Origin: CAZVWV01 sp964631745
GTDB taxonomy: Bacteria > Bdellovibrionota_C > UBA2361 > JBGSMV01
Assembly (NCBI GenBank): GCA_964631745.1
Contig: CAZVWV010000084.1
Location: forward strand, 1-17,168
DNA length: 17,168 bases
Direction of reading: 5' to 3'
The notes below the pieces were generated by a model. That model made no database searches. It was not told where the DNA came from and saw only the letters and a program-made list of their open reading frames with translations. Position numbers and translations under genes: made by a program. The first letter of the stretch is position 1; every line of letters begins with the position of its first letter. Shown here piece after piece: positions 4,682 to 13,400 of this stretch.

Positions 4682-7306
4682 ATGCCAAAAAGTCGTGCTT
4701 CCAACCAAGGCGGGGATCCGGGAAAGAGTGACCAGCACAATGCTGGCCCCTCCCTTGATCCGCTGCGCCGTATTGGTAGGGAGGTTATCGGCATTCTAGC
4801 TCTTACTACTCTTCCAGTTCTACAACCGAATCGCTCTGCGGCTCAGTCGGGAGACGGAGTTCAATCACCGGCAGAAGACACTAGCGCGCGACCTGTCGTG
4901 GCTGAGGAGGCTCAAAGCGCAAGTTTAGGTTGGCAGAACCGGATACCGCGGTTGGGTCGACTGGAATGGTGCCGCGCCGAACTAGAGCGGAGTGCGGATT
5001 GGGATTCTATAAGATTTGGGAACGCCATTGATCTGTTGCTAAAAGGGAGTGGCCCTGAAGATTATGCATTGCGCCAGGAAGCGGAAGTCCGAATGAAGGA
5101 TGTTCGGCCACAGTTTTACGATGATCCGAGTGGCAGTTGGCATCACGCTGAGGGGTTAAGATTAGGAGCCAGGCAGTACGGGACCGTTGAGGAGTCTATG
5201 GCTCTTCCCTACATTGAAGAGGCCATCCAACGAGATCCGACTAATTGCGATATTTTGGCGCTCTATTTAGATATTAAGCTTGAAAATGCGATGCAGAATG
5301 GGGATGCCGTAATGCCCACTGAGTTTTGGGGGAGAGCGCAGCTTTTGCTTGAAAATCTCCTTGATCCCGAGTGGCAGCCGTCTCCAGCAGAAGAGAAGTT
5401 GAAACAACGAGCGTTAAGGCATGCAATTGCAGTGATGGTCCATGGTCACCGCCTAAGCAGCGTGTTCTCTTCTGCCCACGAATCCGGAGTCAATCCTGAT
5501 TCAGTTCGGGTTAGTAGTGAGGCCGGGCTTCAACTGGTTGAACTGGCGAAGGAGCAGAAGGTTTACGATGCTAATCTAGCGTTACTGGAGCTGATCCTTC
5601 GGGTGCGGATAGGGGACTTCGATGGTGCTAAGGCGGCGTATAAGAACGGTTCAAATAATCTTTCGTCGCGCATCATGGATGTTCTTAGCATACCACCAAA
5701 ATTTGAATCCCTAAGTGAGATCCGGAAAGTAGGAACAAGGTTTACCAAAGAGGAGCGAGAGGCAGCATATGAGCGGGTATGGCTTAGTCTGTATAGCCCG
5801 CGCGAGGCCTTGATCGAACGGTTAACTTATGCCGCCTCAATGGCCGAGCTCGCCTATCTATTGGTTGGTCCAACCGGATTGGCAGGGCTAAACGGCAAGG
5901 AAGGCCAGAGTCGCCTTGATCAGATTAGCGGCGTGCTTGTTTTGGCTGGGATTTGGCCTAGTGTGGAGAAGGTTGATCGTACCCCGGCCATTGGGATGTG
6001 GGGCCTGGGTATGGCGCATACCGACGCGCAGCGATATGACGAGGGTAGCGGTAGAAATATGCCTACCTTGACGCTACAGGTATATGATCCGAAGGAAGGT
6101 CGTTTTGTTGTTGTTTGTCAGACCCCGGCGCCAGTCGAGATGCCATGGGGCGTTTCAGATCCTAGAGTGCTTGATGACCTTGTGTTCAATCCCAACTTGC
6201 CTCCCAATATTCGACCGATGGATCTGGTACACGTTAAGGTATCTCCTCATGAACAGGGCGAACTTGCTTTGCTTGGTGTCGATGGGATTGGATTTAGTGT
6301 TGTGTTGGCTGAATTTCAGCTCCCCTCGAGATGGCGCGAGGAGGCTATTGAGATTAGGGCGCGCTTGCTTAATGAAGCAGAGGGGAAGACAGAGAGTGGA
6401 CTTTCCCTGGCAGTAACCATCACTAATAGTCACCAGCGTGAGGTATTGTCTCTTGGCGGGGCTAAGATAAAGGCGGAGAACATCACGGATTCTGGTGCTA
6501 TTCAATTCTCATGGGTGGCGCCGCCACTTCCCAGCGGGGAATACTTCGTCTCCCTAGAGGTAGAGGCAGACTCCGGCATCCGGCACGGTCGAGCCAGTGT
6601 AACTCTTGGCGATGTCAAACTGGATCCTGACCAGACAGAGGTCCAGGTCTTTATGCAGAAGCCGAACTCATTTCGACCAATGCCTGATACTGTGCCGCTT
6701 CTAAGTGAGACACCAGGGCGGTGGACTGCGGAGCAAGTCGCCGGGTGCCGTGATAACGCCCAGTATTGGAATAGCGGTTCTGCCTGGGGAGCACCGTTTT
6801 TACCGGAGTTTGATAAGACCTATATCGTGGATGGTAATTCAGAGATAACGATTAGTCCCGTAGCGGCGGTTTTGAGTAGGGACCCTACCTTAGAAGATCG
6901 AGGCATGATGGTTAATTTTATCTTTCTACCAGAGAAGACACTCCAAACCTGGCAGGAGCAATTTGGAACATTGACCCCAGAGAAGTTTTCCGGCTTTGCG
7001 CGCGGACTCGGTCTTAGCTCAAGCGTTGGCGGAGTTGTCTCTCGGCCAGGTGCGAAAGCCGTTAGGCTCAATAATGAGCACAGACATTCAGTTGGAAACG
7101 GGTCCTTTTATCCCTTTAAACTAGTAAAGATTCCAGTTCCTGATTTAACCATTCCAAATTGGAGCTTGGTGGCGGCCTGTTTCAACTCCCGTGGCGACAT
7201 AATCGCCATTGACATAGAGGGGATAAAAATTAGAACTCAGAGGGATCAAACTGAAGGTGATCAAACTCAGAGTGATCAAACCACTAGCCACCCAGCAGCG
7301 AAGTAG
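4682..7306 (+). CDS. Large exported protein of unknown function
   Basis: I chose ATG 4682 because GGAGGAG (4673-4679) lies directly before it. The upstream ATG at 4634 has no ribosome site. The 874-residue product has a long polar N-region with RR at 29-30, a hydrophobic segment (VIGILALTTLPVL, 35-47) and a likely cleavage near SAA-Q (53-55), so it is probably exported and periplasmic or outer-surface. Residues 90-330 look alpha-helical with TPR-like pieces (ALPYIEEAIQRDPTNCDIL around 174-192). Residues about 560-645 look like an Ig-type beta domain (PPLPSGEYFVSLEVEADSG). The tail has degenerate repeats of a DQT motif. I recognise no catalytic motif. It stands alone and converges with the gene at 7523. 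Confidence 0.75.
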   Translation: MPKSRASNQGGDPGKSDQHNAGPSLDPLRRIGREVIGILALTTLPVLQPNRSAAQSGDGVQSPAEDTSARPVVAEEAQSASLGWQNRIPRLGRLEWCRAELERSADWDSIRFGNAIDLLLKGSGPEDYALRQEAEVRMKDVRPQFYDDPSGSWHHAEGLRLGARQYGTVEESMALPYIEEAIQRDPTNCDILALYLDIKLENAMQNGDAVMPTEFWGRAQLLLENLLDPEWQPSPAEEKLKQRALRHAIAVMVHGHRLSSVFSSAHESGVNPDSVRVSSEAGLQLVELAKEQKVYDANLALLELILRVRIGDFDGAKAAYKNGSNNLSSRIMDVLSIPPKFESLSEIRKVGTRFTKEEREAAYERVWLSLYSPREALIERLTYAASMAELAYLLVGPTGLAGLNGKEGQSRLDQISGVLVLAGIWPSVEKVDRTPAIGMWGLGMAHTDAQRYDEGSGRNMPTLTLQVYDPKEGRFVVVCQTPAPVEMPWGVSDPRVLDDLVFNPNLPPNIRPMDLVHVKVSPHEQGELALLGVDGIGFSVVLAEFQLPSRWREEAIEIRARLLNEAEGKTESGLSLAVTITNSHQREVLSLGGAKIKAENITDSGAIQFSWVAPPLPSGEYFVSLEVEADSGIRHGRASVTLGDVKLDPDQTEVQVFMQKPNSFRPMPDTVPLLSETPGRWTAEQVAGCRDNAQYWNSGSAWGAPFLPEFDKTYIVDGNSEITISPVAAVLSRDPTLEDRGMMVNFIFLPEKTLQTWQEQFGTLTPEKFSGFARGLGLSSSVGGVVSRPGAKAVRLNNEHRHSVGNGSFYPFKLVKIPVPDLTIPNWSLVAACFNSRGDIIAIDIEGIKIRTQRDQTEGDQTQSDQTTSHPAAK
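7245..7287 (+). repeat. Three tandem 15-bp GATCAAAC units at the 3' end of the exported-protein gene
   Basis: GATCAAACT/C recurs three times at 15-base spacing and encodes RDQTEGDQTQSDQTT just before the HPAAK terminus. A young in-frame tandem expansion giving a flexible hydrophilic tail is the simplest reading. Confidence 0.6.
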
Positions 7307-7413
7307 GTTCTACTTTGTTACGCACGCTTAGAAATTGACCGTCTGGCCAATATTAAAGGAGCGCCCCGGCCACGGCGCGCATCTCACCCAAGCGAAAGGG
7401 GGACCGGGCCTCC
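7307..7413. other. GC-rich spacer between convergent genes
   Basis: This spacer separates the exported-protein gene from the minus-strand unit. It holds weak GC-rich dyads (GCGCC/GGCGC near 7361-7378, and GGGA/TCCC near 7400-7414) that could end transcription from both sides. No T-run follows, so I do not call a terminator. Confidence 0.3.
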
Positions 7414-7533
7414 CTAAGCAGCTTGGTCGTTCAGCGCAAATCTAGGACCATGTGATTCTTGCGCTAATTCCAGAATAGCGCCTTGCCCCATAGCCAGGTG
7501 TAGCTGGTCCCAAAACCAACTATTACGCACCAT
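7414..7533 (-). CDS. Possible 39-aa peptide overlapping the methyltransferase-like gene
   Basis: ATG 7533 overlaps the last 11 bases of the methyltransferase-like gene in another frame, with a GGTGGG stretch about ten bases upstream. The product starts MVRNSWFWDQLHLAMGQGAI and ends GPRFALNDQAA. The position suggests translational coupling. Size and placement would suit a peptide that the neighbouring enzyme acts on, but no precursor family is recognised and such an ORF can arise by chance. Confidence 0.22.
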   Translation of the reverse strand: MVRNSWFWDQLHLAMGQGAILELAQESHGPRFALNDQAA

Positions 7534-8422
7534 CTTGACCAAGCCCACCTCGTGACCAGCGCAGAGCCCGCACTCTATGAATCTCACCGTACTCGACATT
7601 CTCTATATGCTGAGGCGCTATATGCCAAAGCCAGCTGTTGCTTCCCGTTAAATTATATCCTTCCAGTTCTTGAGGAATATCAATCTGCAAGGCAGCTTCC
7701 TCCTGCCACAAGCTTTGGGTGTCTTTATAGTAATAAAATCTGTCGTCGCTTAGAAGGAGAAGCTCTTTTGCGGCGCTTTCCTGTAACTGATTGATGTGCT
7801 GTTCTTCAAGAAGCCTGGCATTTGAGTCAAGCGCCTTTTGGATTTGGGGACTCTCGGCCAGAGCTTGTCCTAGCTTTCGTTTTAAGATCTTATTTGCGCG
7901 ATCACGCCAATAGATTGAAAGTTGGCTCATAATATTGAGCGAAATGATGCAATCATATTCTTTGAAGCACAGGGTGGACTCCGGCAACTTTAGTGCAGAA
8001 AGAATTTCCAGGGCGTCACGCTCGTTCCAGAACACCTCGGTACGCAAACACGCCTCCCAGTTTGCGAGCGTTCCGGTTATATCGTGTGTGTGAAAATTAA
8101 CGTTGTGACGGGCTCGGCGTTTCAACAGATTCCAGGTACCGAGTACTCCTGGGTCAGCATCGAAAAGATCTACTTCGGCAGCCACTTCGGCAAGCGTCTC
8201 GGTATCCAAATCCAGAAGCCGCCCTGCGCCGAGGACTGCGATACGCGCGCCCTCTAAGCCTATCAAGGCGCGCCTCTGGAATACCTTCGAAAGCTGAAGA
8301 TGTTTAGACCAATGGGCCTTACACCGCTCGTATCTGGCTTCGATGCCAAGTCCCATGCTTAAGAAATCACGCGCGCTGGGATATTGCCCAGCACGCCACA
8401 GGTATTTCAAAAGCCGGATCAT
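7523..8422 (-). CDS. Rossmann-fold, methyltransferase-like protein
   Basis: This 299-residue protein shows the class I SAM-methyltransferase order. A strand with a Gly motif (IAVLGAGRLLDLD) comes first, then VDLFDADP with an acidic end of strand 2, then YDCIISLNIMSQLS at the motif IV position. The C-terminal third diverges from known families and has no obvious target-recognition motif. The usual start in this frame would be TTG 8446. I prefer ATG 8422 because TATCCT lies seven bases before it, which fits a leaderless message. No Shine-Dalgarno sequence is seen at either start. It is divergent from the deacetylase gene with 123 bases between them. Substrate unknown. The methyltransferase call rests on fold motifs only. 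Confidence 0.6.
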   Translation of the reverse strand: MIRLLKYLWRAGQYPSARDFLSMGLGIEARYERCKAHWSKHLQLSKVFQRRALIGLEGARIAVLGAGRLLDLDTETLAEVAAEVDLFDADPGVLGTWNLLKRRARHNVNFHTHDITGTLANWEACLRTEVFWNERDALEILSALKLPESTLCFKEYDCIISLNIMSQLSIYWRDRANKILKRKLGQALAESPQIQKALDSNARLLEEQHINQLQESAAKELLLLSDDRFYYYKDTQSLWQEEAALQIDIPQELEGYNLTGSNSWLWHIAPQHIENVEYGEIHRVRALRWSRGGLGQDGA

Positions 8423-8508
8423 GGGCTTAAGGATAGCGCGGACCAAAGGCTGCTTAAAGCTACTATCACCGGCGAGCCTTCAGATGCAGCCCCCTAACGG
8501 AAAGTAGT

Positions 8509-8545
8509 TTTGCGGAGCAAATAAGTATCTGCTACCCTTGGGCGC
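8509..8545 (+). promoter_or_regulatory. Promoter of the PIG-L deacetylase gene, apparently leaderless
   Basis: TTGCGG (8510-8515), 17 bases, TACCCT (8533-8538), then seven bases to ATG 8546. The spacing is right for sigma-70 and puts the transcript start at the start codon. No Shine-Dalgarno sequence precedes the ATG. A small dyad, TTTGC-GGA-GCAAA (8509-8521), covers the -35 and might bind a regulator. Confidence 0.5.
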
Positions 8546-9253
8546 ATGAATAAGCATTTTGATATCCTAGTCTTTGGCTCACATCCCGACGATGCCGAAA
8601 TGGCCATGGGCGGAACCATGATTAAGCTGATAAGAGCTGGGTATTCGCTTAAGCTAATCTCGATCACGCGTGGAGAGATGGGCACATATGGAGATGTGGA
8701 AGTGCGCGCCAAGGAGTTTTTTGCGGCTTGTAAAGTCGTGGGATGCGAGGGGGAATTTCTGGATTTCCCCGATTCGCGCGTCGAAAACACGCCGGATGGG
8801 CGATTACGACTTGCAAAGATTATTCGCGCACATACCCCCAAGATAATCTTTGCGCCTTACCATACTAATCCCCTTGGTGAGTTAGCTGGGTTAGCAAACG
8901 TTGACCACTATACAACTGGCGCTTTAGTGCGAGATGCTGTCAAAATGGCGCGGCTTGAGAAGACCGTGCCAGATTTTGCCAAGCATCAGATTCAGAAACT
9001 TTACTTCTATATGGTGCCGAGGGACGTCTATGCCCAACTTTATGTGGATGTAAGCGATGTGATTGAGGAGACTACCAAGGCCATCGCCACCTACGCGACT
9101 CAAATGAGCATTAAACCGCACGGGCTTGATGTGCAGCACACCTTACGCACCAAGCGAGCCGCTGCCGGAATTGATATTGGCGTGGCCTTTGCCGAGCGAT
9201 TTACCACCGATTTACCCCTTGTCATGACCCCGCAACACTTTTTTACGCTTTAA
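8546..9253 (+). CDS. PIG-L/LmbE-family deacetylase, BshB1-like
   Basis: This 235-residue protein has the family length and fold. GSHPDDAE (11-18) gives His13 and Asp16 as zinc ligand and catalytic base, TRGEMGTYG (41-49) is the conserved turn, and VDH (119-121) supplies the third zinc ligand His121. The usual HPDH motif is here NVDH, so the ligand stays while the preceding residues differ. BshB1 removes the acetyl group from GlcNAc-malate in bacillithiol synthesis, while other family members deacetylate different N-acetyl sugars. No bshA or bshC is in this window, so the bacillithiol assignment is tentative and the PIG-L family assignment is secure. It is cytoplasmic with no signal peptide, monocistronic, and divergent from the gene at 7523. 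Confidence 0.8.
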   Translation: MNKHFDILVFGSHPDDAEMAMGGTMIKLIRAGYSLKLISITRGEMGTYGDVEVRAKEFFAACKVVGCEGEFLDFPDSRVENTPDGRLRLAKIIRAHTPKIIFAPYHTNPLGELAGLANVDHYTTGALVRDAVKMARLEKTVPDFAKHQIQKLYFYMVPRDVYAQLYVDVSDVIEETTKAIATYATQMSIKPHGLDVQHTLRTKRAAAGIDIGVAFAERFTTDLPLVMTPQHFFTL

Positions 9254-9276
9254 TCTCACTTTTGCCTGCGCAATCG

Positions 9277-9303
9277 GCAACTTTTTTAAGAAATTCACGA
9301 TAA
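9277..9303 (+). promoter_or_regulatory. Sigma-28 (FliA)-like promoter for the Ser/Thr/Pro-rich gene
   Basis: GCAACTTT (9277-9284), 11 bases, CACGATAA (9296-9303), followed by G. The -35 box and spacing are identical to those at 2172-2198 on the other strand, and the -10 matches the sigma-28 consensus GCCGATAA at six of eight positions. The predicted transcript starts near 9310 and has a leader of about 85 bases. Confidence 0.55.
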
Positions 9304-9394
9304 GTCTACTGAAGGGTGTGCTGCTCTTCCCTCTAGATTGAGCTGGTTTGTTCGATCTGGGATGTAATTTACGTGCTTTTATTTAGGAGAAGTC

Positions 9395-10279
9395 ATGTCA
9401 GAAGTTCAATCGTTTCAATCTGTAACCCAATCTCTTAGCCAGGCCTTAAATCCTGCGTTATCCGATACTGTATCAAACGCTACCAGCAGCAATACTGGAA
9501 ACACGGGAGTTCATATACTCCCCTCACCAAACAATTCTGGAATCTATGGGCATCATAGATGTCACGGTAGACCTCGCGTCTGCACGCCGCCTCACCAGCC
9601 CCCCGTCTCCACTCCGCCAGCGGACAATAATTCATTAGTAAATCTGATCAATGAAAAGTTCCAGAGCTTGATGAACTATATGTCGGAGATGGTGACTAAG
9701 CTTCTTCAAGCCATCAGCGCGTTGACACAACCCGTGACAAATCCTGGTACGCCCAAGGATCCCCCGCCTACCACAACTCCTCCGGTCTCTGGATCAGATG
9801 CGAACGGAGCGACCGCCGCCGCGCAAAATGCTACCTACGTGGATCCTGAAAGTGAAACAGGTGTGCAAGACAACACCGAGATGGGAGCGATCGCACAACC
9901 AACGCCCGGTAATGCTGTCCAGGTGACAGATGTTGGAACCACGGCGGATGACACGGTCCAAACAAAAGAGATTCCTGTTCTTAAGAAACTAGCTGGATTT
10001 TTATGGAAACCGGAGAGCGACAAAGACGGTAACCTTGCCGTACTCCTGCCCCCCAATCTAACCGGCAAAGTTAAGCGGGTTGAAGTTCAGGACGCTGACG
10101 GGAAGGTCATCGGCCGCGGCAAGGCTTCCGGGGTTGGAAACGGCGGGCGTACGCATTTTCGCTTCAACAAAAAGGGCAGCGCGTATCCGACTGAGTGTAA
10201 AGTTGTAATAACTTTGAATAACGGCGAACAGCGCGTGGTTAAAATCAAGGACCCTGCCCAGCGCTTGGAGAAGAAGTAA
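9395..10279 (+). CDS. Ser/Thr/Pro-rich protein with C-terminal beta domain, no signal peptide
   Basis: This 294-residue protein starts at ATG 9395 behind AGGAG. Residues 1-75 are rich in Ser, Thr, Asn, Gln and Pro with no Sec signal, and include a small His/Cys patch (GHHRCHGRPRVC, 52-63). Residues 80-112 form one amphipathic or coiled-coil-like helix. Residues 113-195 are a Pro/Thr linker. Residues about 196-290 form a compact domain (LAGFLWKPESDKDGNLAVLLP, then NGGRTHFRF and VVITLNNGEQ), which looks like a small beta-sandwich ligand-binding or surface module. The promoter is sigma-28-like and shared in type with the glycine-zipper gene. A secreted, motility-coordinated surface protein is inferred. 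Family not recognised. Confidence 0.7.
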   Translation: MSEVQSFQSVTQSLSQALNPALSDTVSNATSSNTGNTGVHILPSPNNSGIYGHHRCHGRPRVCTPPHQPPVSTPPADNNSLVNLINEKFQSLMNYMSEMVTKLLQAISALTQPVTNPGTPKDPPPTTTPPVSGSDANGATAAAQNATYVDPESETGVQDNTEMGAIAQPTPGNAVQVTDVGTTADDTVQTKEIPVLKKLAGFLWKPESDKDGNLAVLLPPNLTGKVKRVEVQDADGKVIGRGKASGVGNGGRTHFRFNKKGSAYPTECKVVITLNNGEQRVVKIKDPAQRLEKK

Positions 10280-10302
10280 GGAAGTAAGGCTGATTCGGGG
10301 CA

Positions 10303-10424
10303 TTTGCTCAAAAGCCCCGGGTAAAGCACGAATTTTATTTAGGGCCGTCGACCCCGGCGGCCCATTTTCATACTGTTCATAGTGGCATTACCGTTTAGGG
10401 CGCCGCCAGTACCTACGAGCCAAG
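10303..10424 (+). repeat. Dispersed structured repeat, copy 3 (right part missing)
   Basis: The left end (TTTGCTCAAAAGCCCCGGG from 10303) matches copy 1. Its inner hairpin has another sequence, GGGCCG with CGGCCC (about 10341-10363). The core CATAGTGGCATTACCGTTTAGGGCG follows. Here the arms flanking the core are TACTG (10371-10375) and CAGTA (10407-10411), which still pair with each other. It lies between two converging genes and covers the stop codon of the kinase gene (10413-10415). Confidence 0.7.
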
Positions 10425-13400
10425 GCTTTCCCCCCGCATTCTATTATGCAGCGCCCTCCATTCCATTGCCCGCTTTAGGTAACAATTGAATAGCGGATTT
10501 ACGAATTCTATCTCTTCAACCAACCGATGCATGCGTTCTTGAAGCTCGGAAGTGAGTGACTGCTCGGCTGAGTTATGTAGCGCGTGGGCGGCCTTGGCGG
10601 CGCGTGGCGCTGCCAGGTCCAGTAACATCTCTTCCAGCTTTGAGCAGCACTCTTTTATCTTCTCGACATCCAGGGTGACTAGCGCAGACCCAATTTGTTT
10701 TAGAATGGCCGGCGCGCTTGTTTGATAGGCTTCTGTAATTTCACAAAGTAATGGGACGTCTCCGTGCAGCCGGTCAATTAATGTGGCAACGTTAAAGATC
10801 TGATCAAGCGAGTCTACATTCACAGCTCCTATGCCTTTCAGGTCCCTGGCGCTTACGCTAATCTGAAGTTCCTTATAAAGCTCGGCTATAATCTCAAACA
10901 ATAGATCCGCTCTCCCATCAACCCGTTCTAGTAAAGATCTGGAATCTACCTTGGTTAGCGCGGGTCCTTGCAAGCCTTGCGTATTTTGATTCACGGCCAC
11001 CCCTTTTCCGCGTGAGCGCTCGACCAACTCGTATATTTTCGTTAGTAGTTCGGGAGTATTAATAGGTTTGGGTACGTATTCATCCATCCCGGCCGCTAAA
11101 TACACTTCGCGATGCCCGGCAATCGCGTGGGCTGTCAAGGCGATTATGGGTATGTGCCCACCGTGCCTGGCTTCCAGTTCACGAATCTTCATGGTGGCTT
11201 CTACTCCGCCCATAACCGGCATCTGAATATCCATCAGGACGAGATCTAGAGGCGCCATGCCCTGAGATGTCTTAAAACAACCCAGATGCTCCAGTTGTGT
11301 GAGTGCTTCATGCCCGTTACTCGCAACTGCGACCTGATGACCGGCTTTTTCAAGTATACGCACAACAAGTTTTTGATTAACGGGATTATCTTCAACCACA
11401 AGGAGGCGCAGTGGTACGGTAGCGCGCTGAATCGCCGCCGGTTTTGCTGGTAGAATTTTTCCGTCTTGGGTGAGACCCACGGATGCATCTGCCACGAGAC
11501 CCTGAATCTTATCAGCGCTGGACACTTCCGAAACAGCCAATGCTCCTAGTCCAGAGATCAAGTCACTTTCGAGCACCGGTTTATGAATGTAGTTGGCTAG
11601 TTGTGCGTCGCGCAGAGGTTCGACAACACTTATTTCGTTTAGATCGGTTAAAAAGAGTACTTTGGTCGGTGAAGGGCTTTCTCTTCCATGCAGCATGGCC
11701 ATAACTTGAAAGCCGTTAAGCTCCGCCATCGAGAATTCAGTCACCACAAACGTGAACGGTTGATGCAATTGCTGCGCCTTTTCCAATGCCGTCAGAGCTT
11801 CATGGGCCGTTGCAGATTGGCTAACACTTGTGCATCTCTTGCTCAACAATCGACAGATGATTTCACGCGACGTTTCATTTGGTTCAATTACTAAAACAGA
11901 CGAGTTTGATAAATGTCGCAGGCTTATTGCTTCACTTAAATCATCTTGCGTGCTCAGATCTAGCTTAAGCCACAAGTCAAACCAAAATTTGCTACCCACT
12001 CCAGGATTACTCTGTACTTGGATAGTACTTCGCATCAGACCGACAAGTCGGCTCGACACCATCAGCCCAAGGCCAGAACCGCCATAACGTCGGGTCACAG
12101 AGGAATCACCTTGCTCGAAGGCCTTATATAATTTGTGAATATTCTCTTTTGCAATACCAATACCGGTATCTTGCACTTCGAAACGCAAATGCACGGCCTC
12201 AGCGGTAGACTCAAGTTTTTTGACCCTAAGATTTACCTCGCCATGCTCAGTGAATTTAATCCCATTTCCCAATAAATTAATTAGAATTTGCCGCAGACGA
12301 TGGGCATCGCCGATCAAGTGATGCGGAACGCTTGAATCAATATCGGCGTTTAGTGTCAACTGCTTCTCTGAGGCTTTCGGGCCTAAACTCTTAAAAGACG
12401 ACCTTATTAGTTTCCCAAGCACAAAAGCGTGCGGCTCCAGGGCCAATTTACCGTATTCAATCTTAGAGAAGTCAAGGACATCGTTAACGATAGCGAGAAG
12501 GTTCTTAGCAGACTCATGCACGGTTCGAACCAATTCGTCTTGATCTCGCGAGAGCTCCGTTCCAAGCGCGAGTTCTGACATGCCGATTATGCCATTCAGC
12601 GGCGTTCTAATTTCATGGCTCATATTGGCTAAAAAGTCACTTTTTGAGCGGTTGGCGCTCTCTGCGTTGTTCTTAGCAACCAGCAGCTCCTGAACCATAG
12701 ACTCGAAGGCCCTAGCCAAGACCTCAAGTTCATCGTTGGAGTTAATATCTAAGTTCACGTTGGTGTTTCCTTGCCCGATGCTCTTGGCGGCTTCTTCCAG
12801 CTTAGAGATAGGGCGCGATATTGACCGCGCAAAGAGCACTCCCGAAGCTATCGTTAGAAGTAGGAGTCCAAAAACGGCTGAAATTATCCCTACAAGTTGC
12901 TTTTGAATTAATCGGCTGGCTTGCTCTCTGTTCTCTAAAAAGAGCTGTTCTTCTACCTTCGTAGCTTGGTCCAATTCACTAAGCAGCTCCTGCTCAGCGT
13001 CCTCAAACTCCTCTTTAATTTCGGATAAGATCTGATCTGACCGGGGTCCCTCTGTTGGCGCTAAGAACTTATCGCTTATGCCTCTGATGCGCTCCCAGGA
13101 TCTCTCGAGCCGGGGTATAATCGCATTTTCATGGGGTGCGCCATTCTTATACAACTCCCTCAACCGTTCGAGACTCGAATCGAAATTCGTCTTGCTTTCC
13201 TCAAGTAGATTGCGCTCATCCGAGAAAGCCTTCTCGCGGGCTATGGAGTCCGAGTGGCCTCGATGCTCTGGCGCCAAATGCGCCAACACAACTAGTTCGG
13301 TGCTGGATGATACTAGTCTCAAGGTAGACTGTTTGAGGGAATTCAGTGTTCTAAGTATAGGAAGACGTACATCGATGACCGTATCAAAAGTCCTCTCTGA

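Noticed and set aside
6084..6505. Open frames on both strands within the exported-protein gene
   Set aside because: They are shadows of the long plus-strand frame, with no ribosome site and no domain sense.
9262..9287. Rho-independent terminator after the deacetylase gene (TTGCC/GGCAA then six T)
   Set aside because: The stem is only five pairs and the T-run forms part of the sigma-28-like promoter conserved with 2172-2198, so the promoter reading explains it better.
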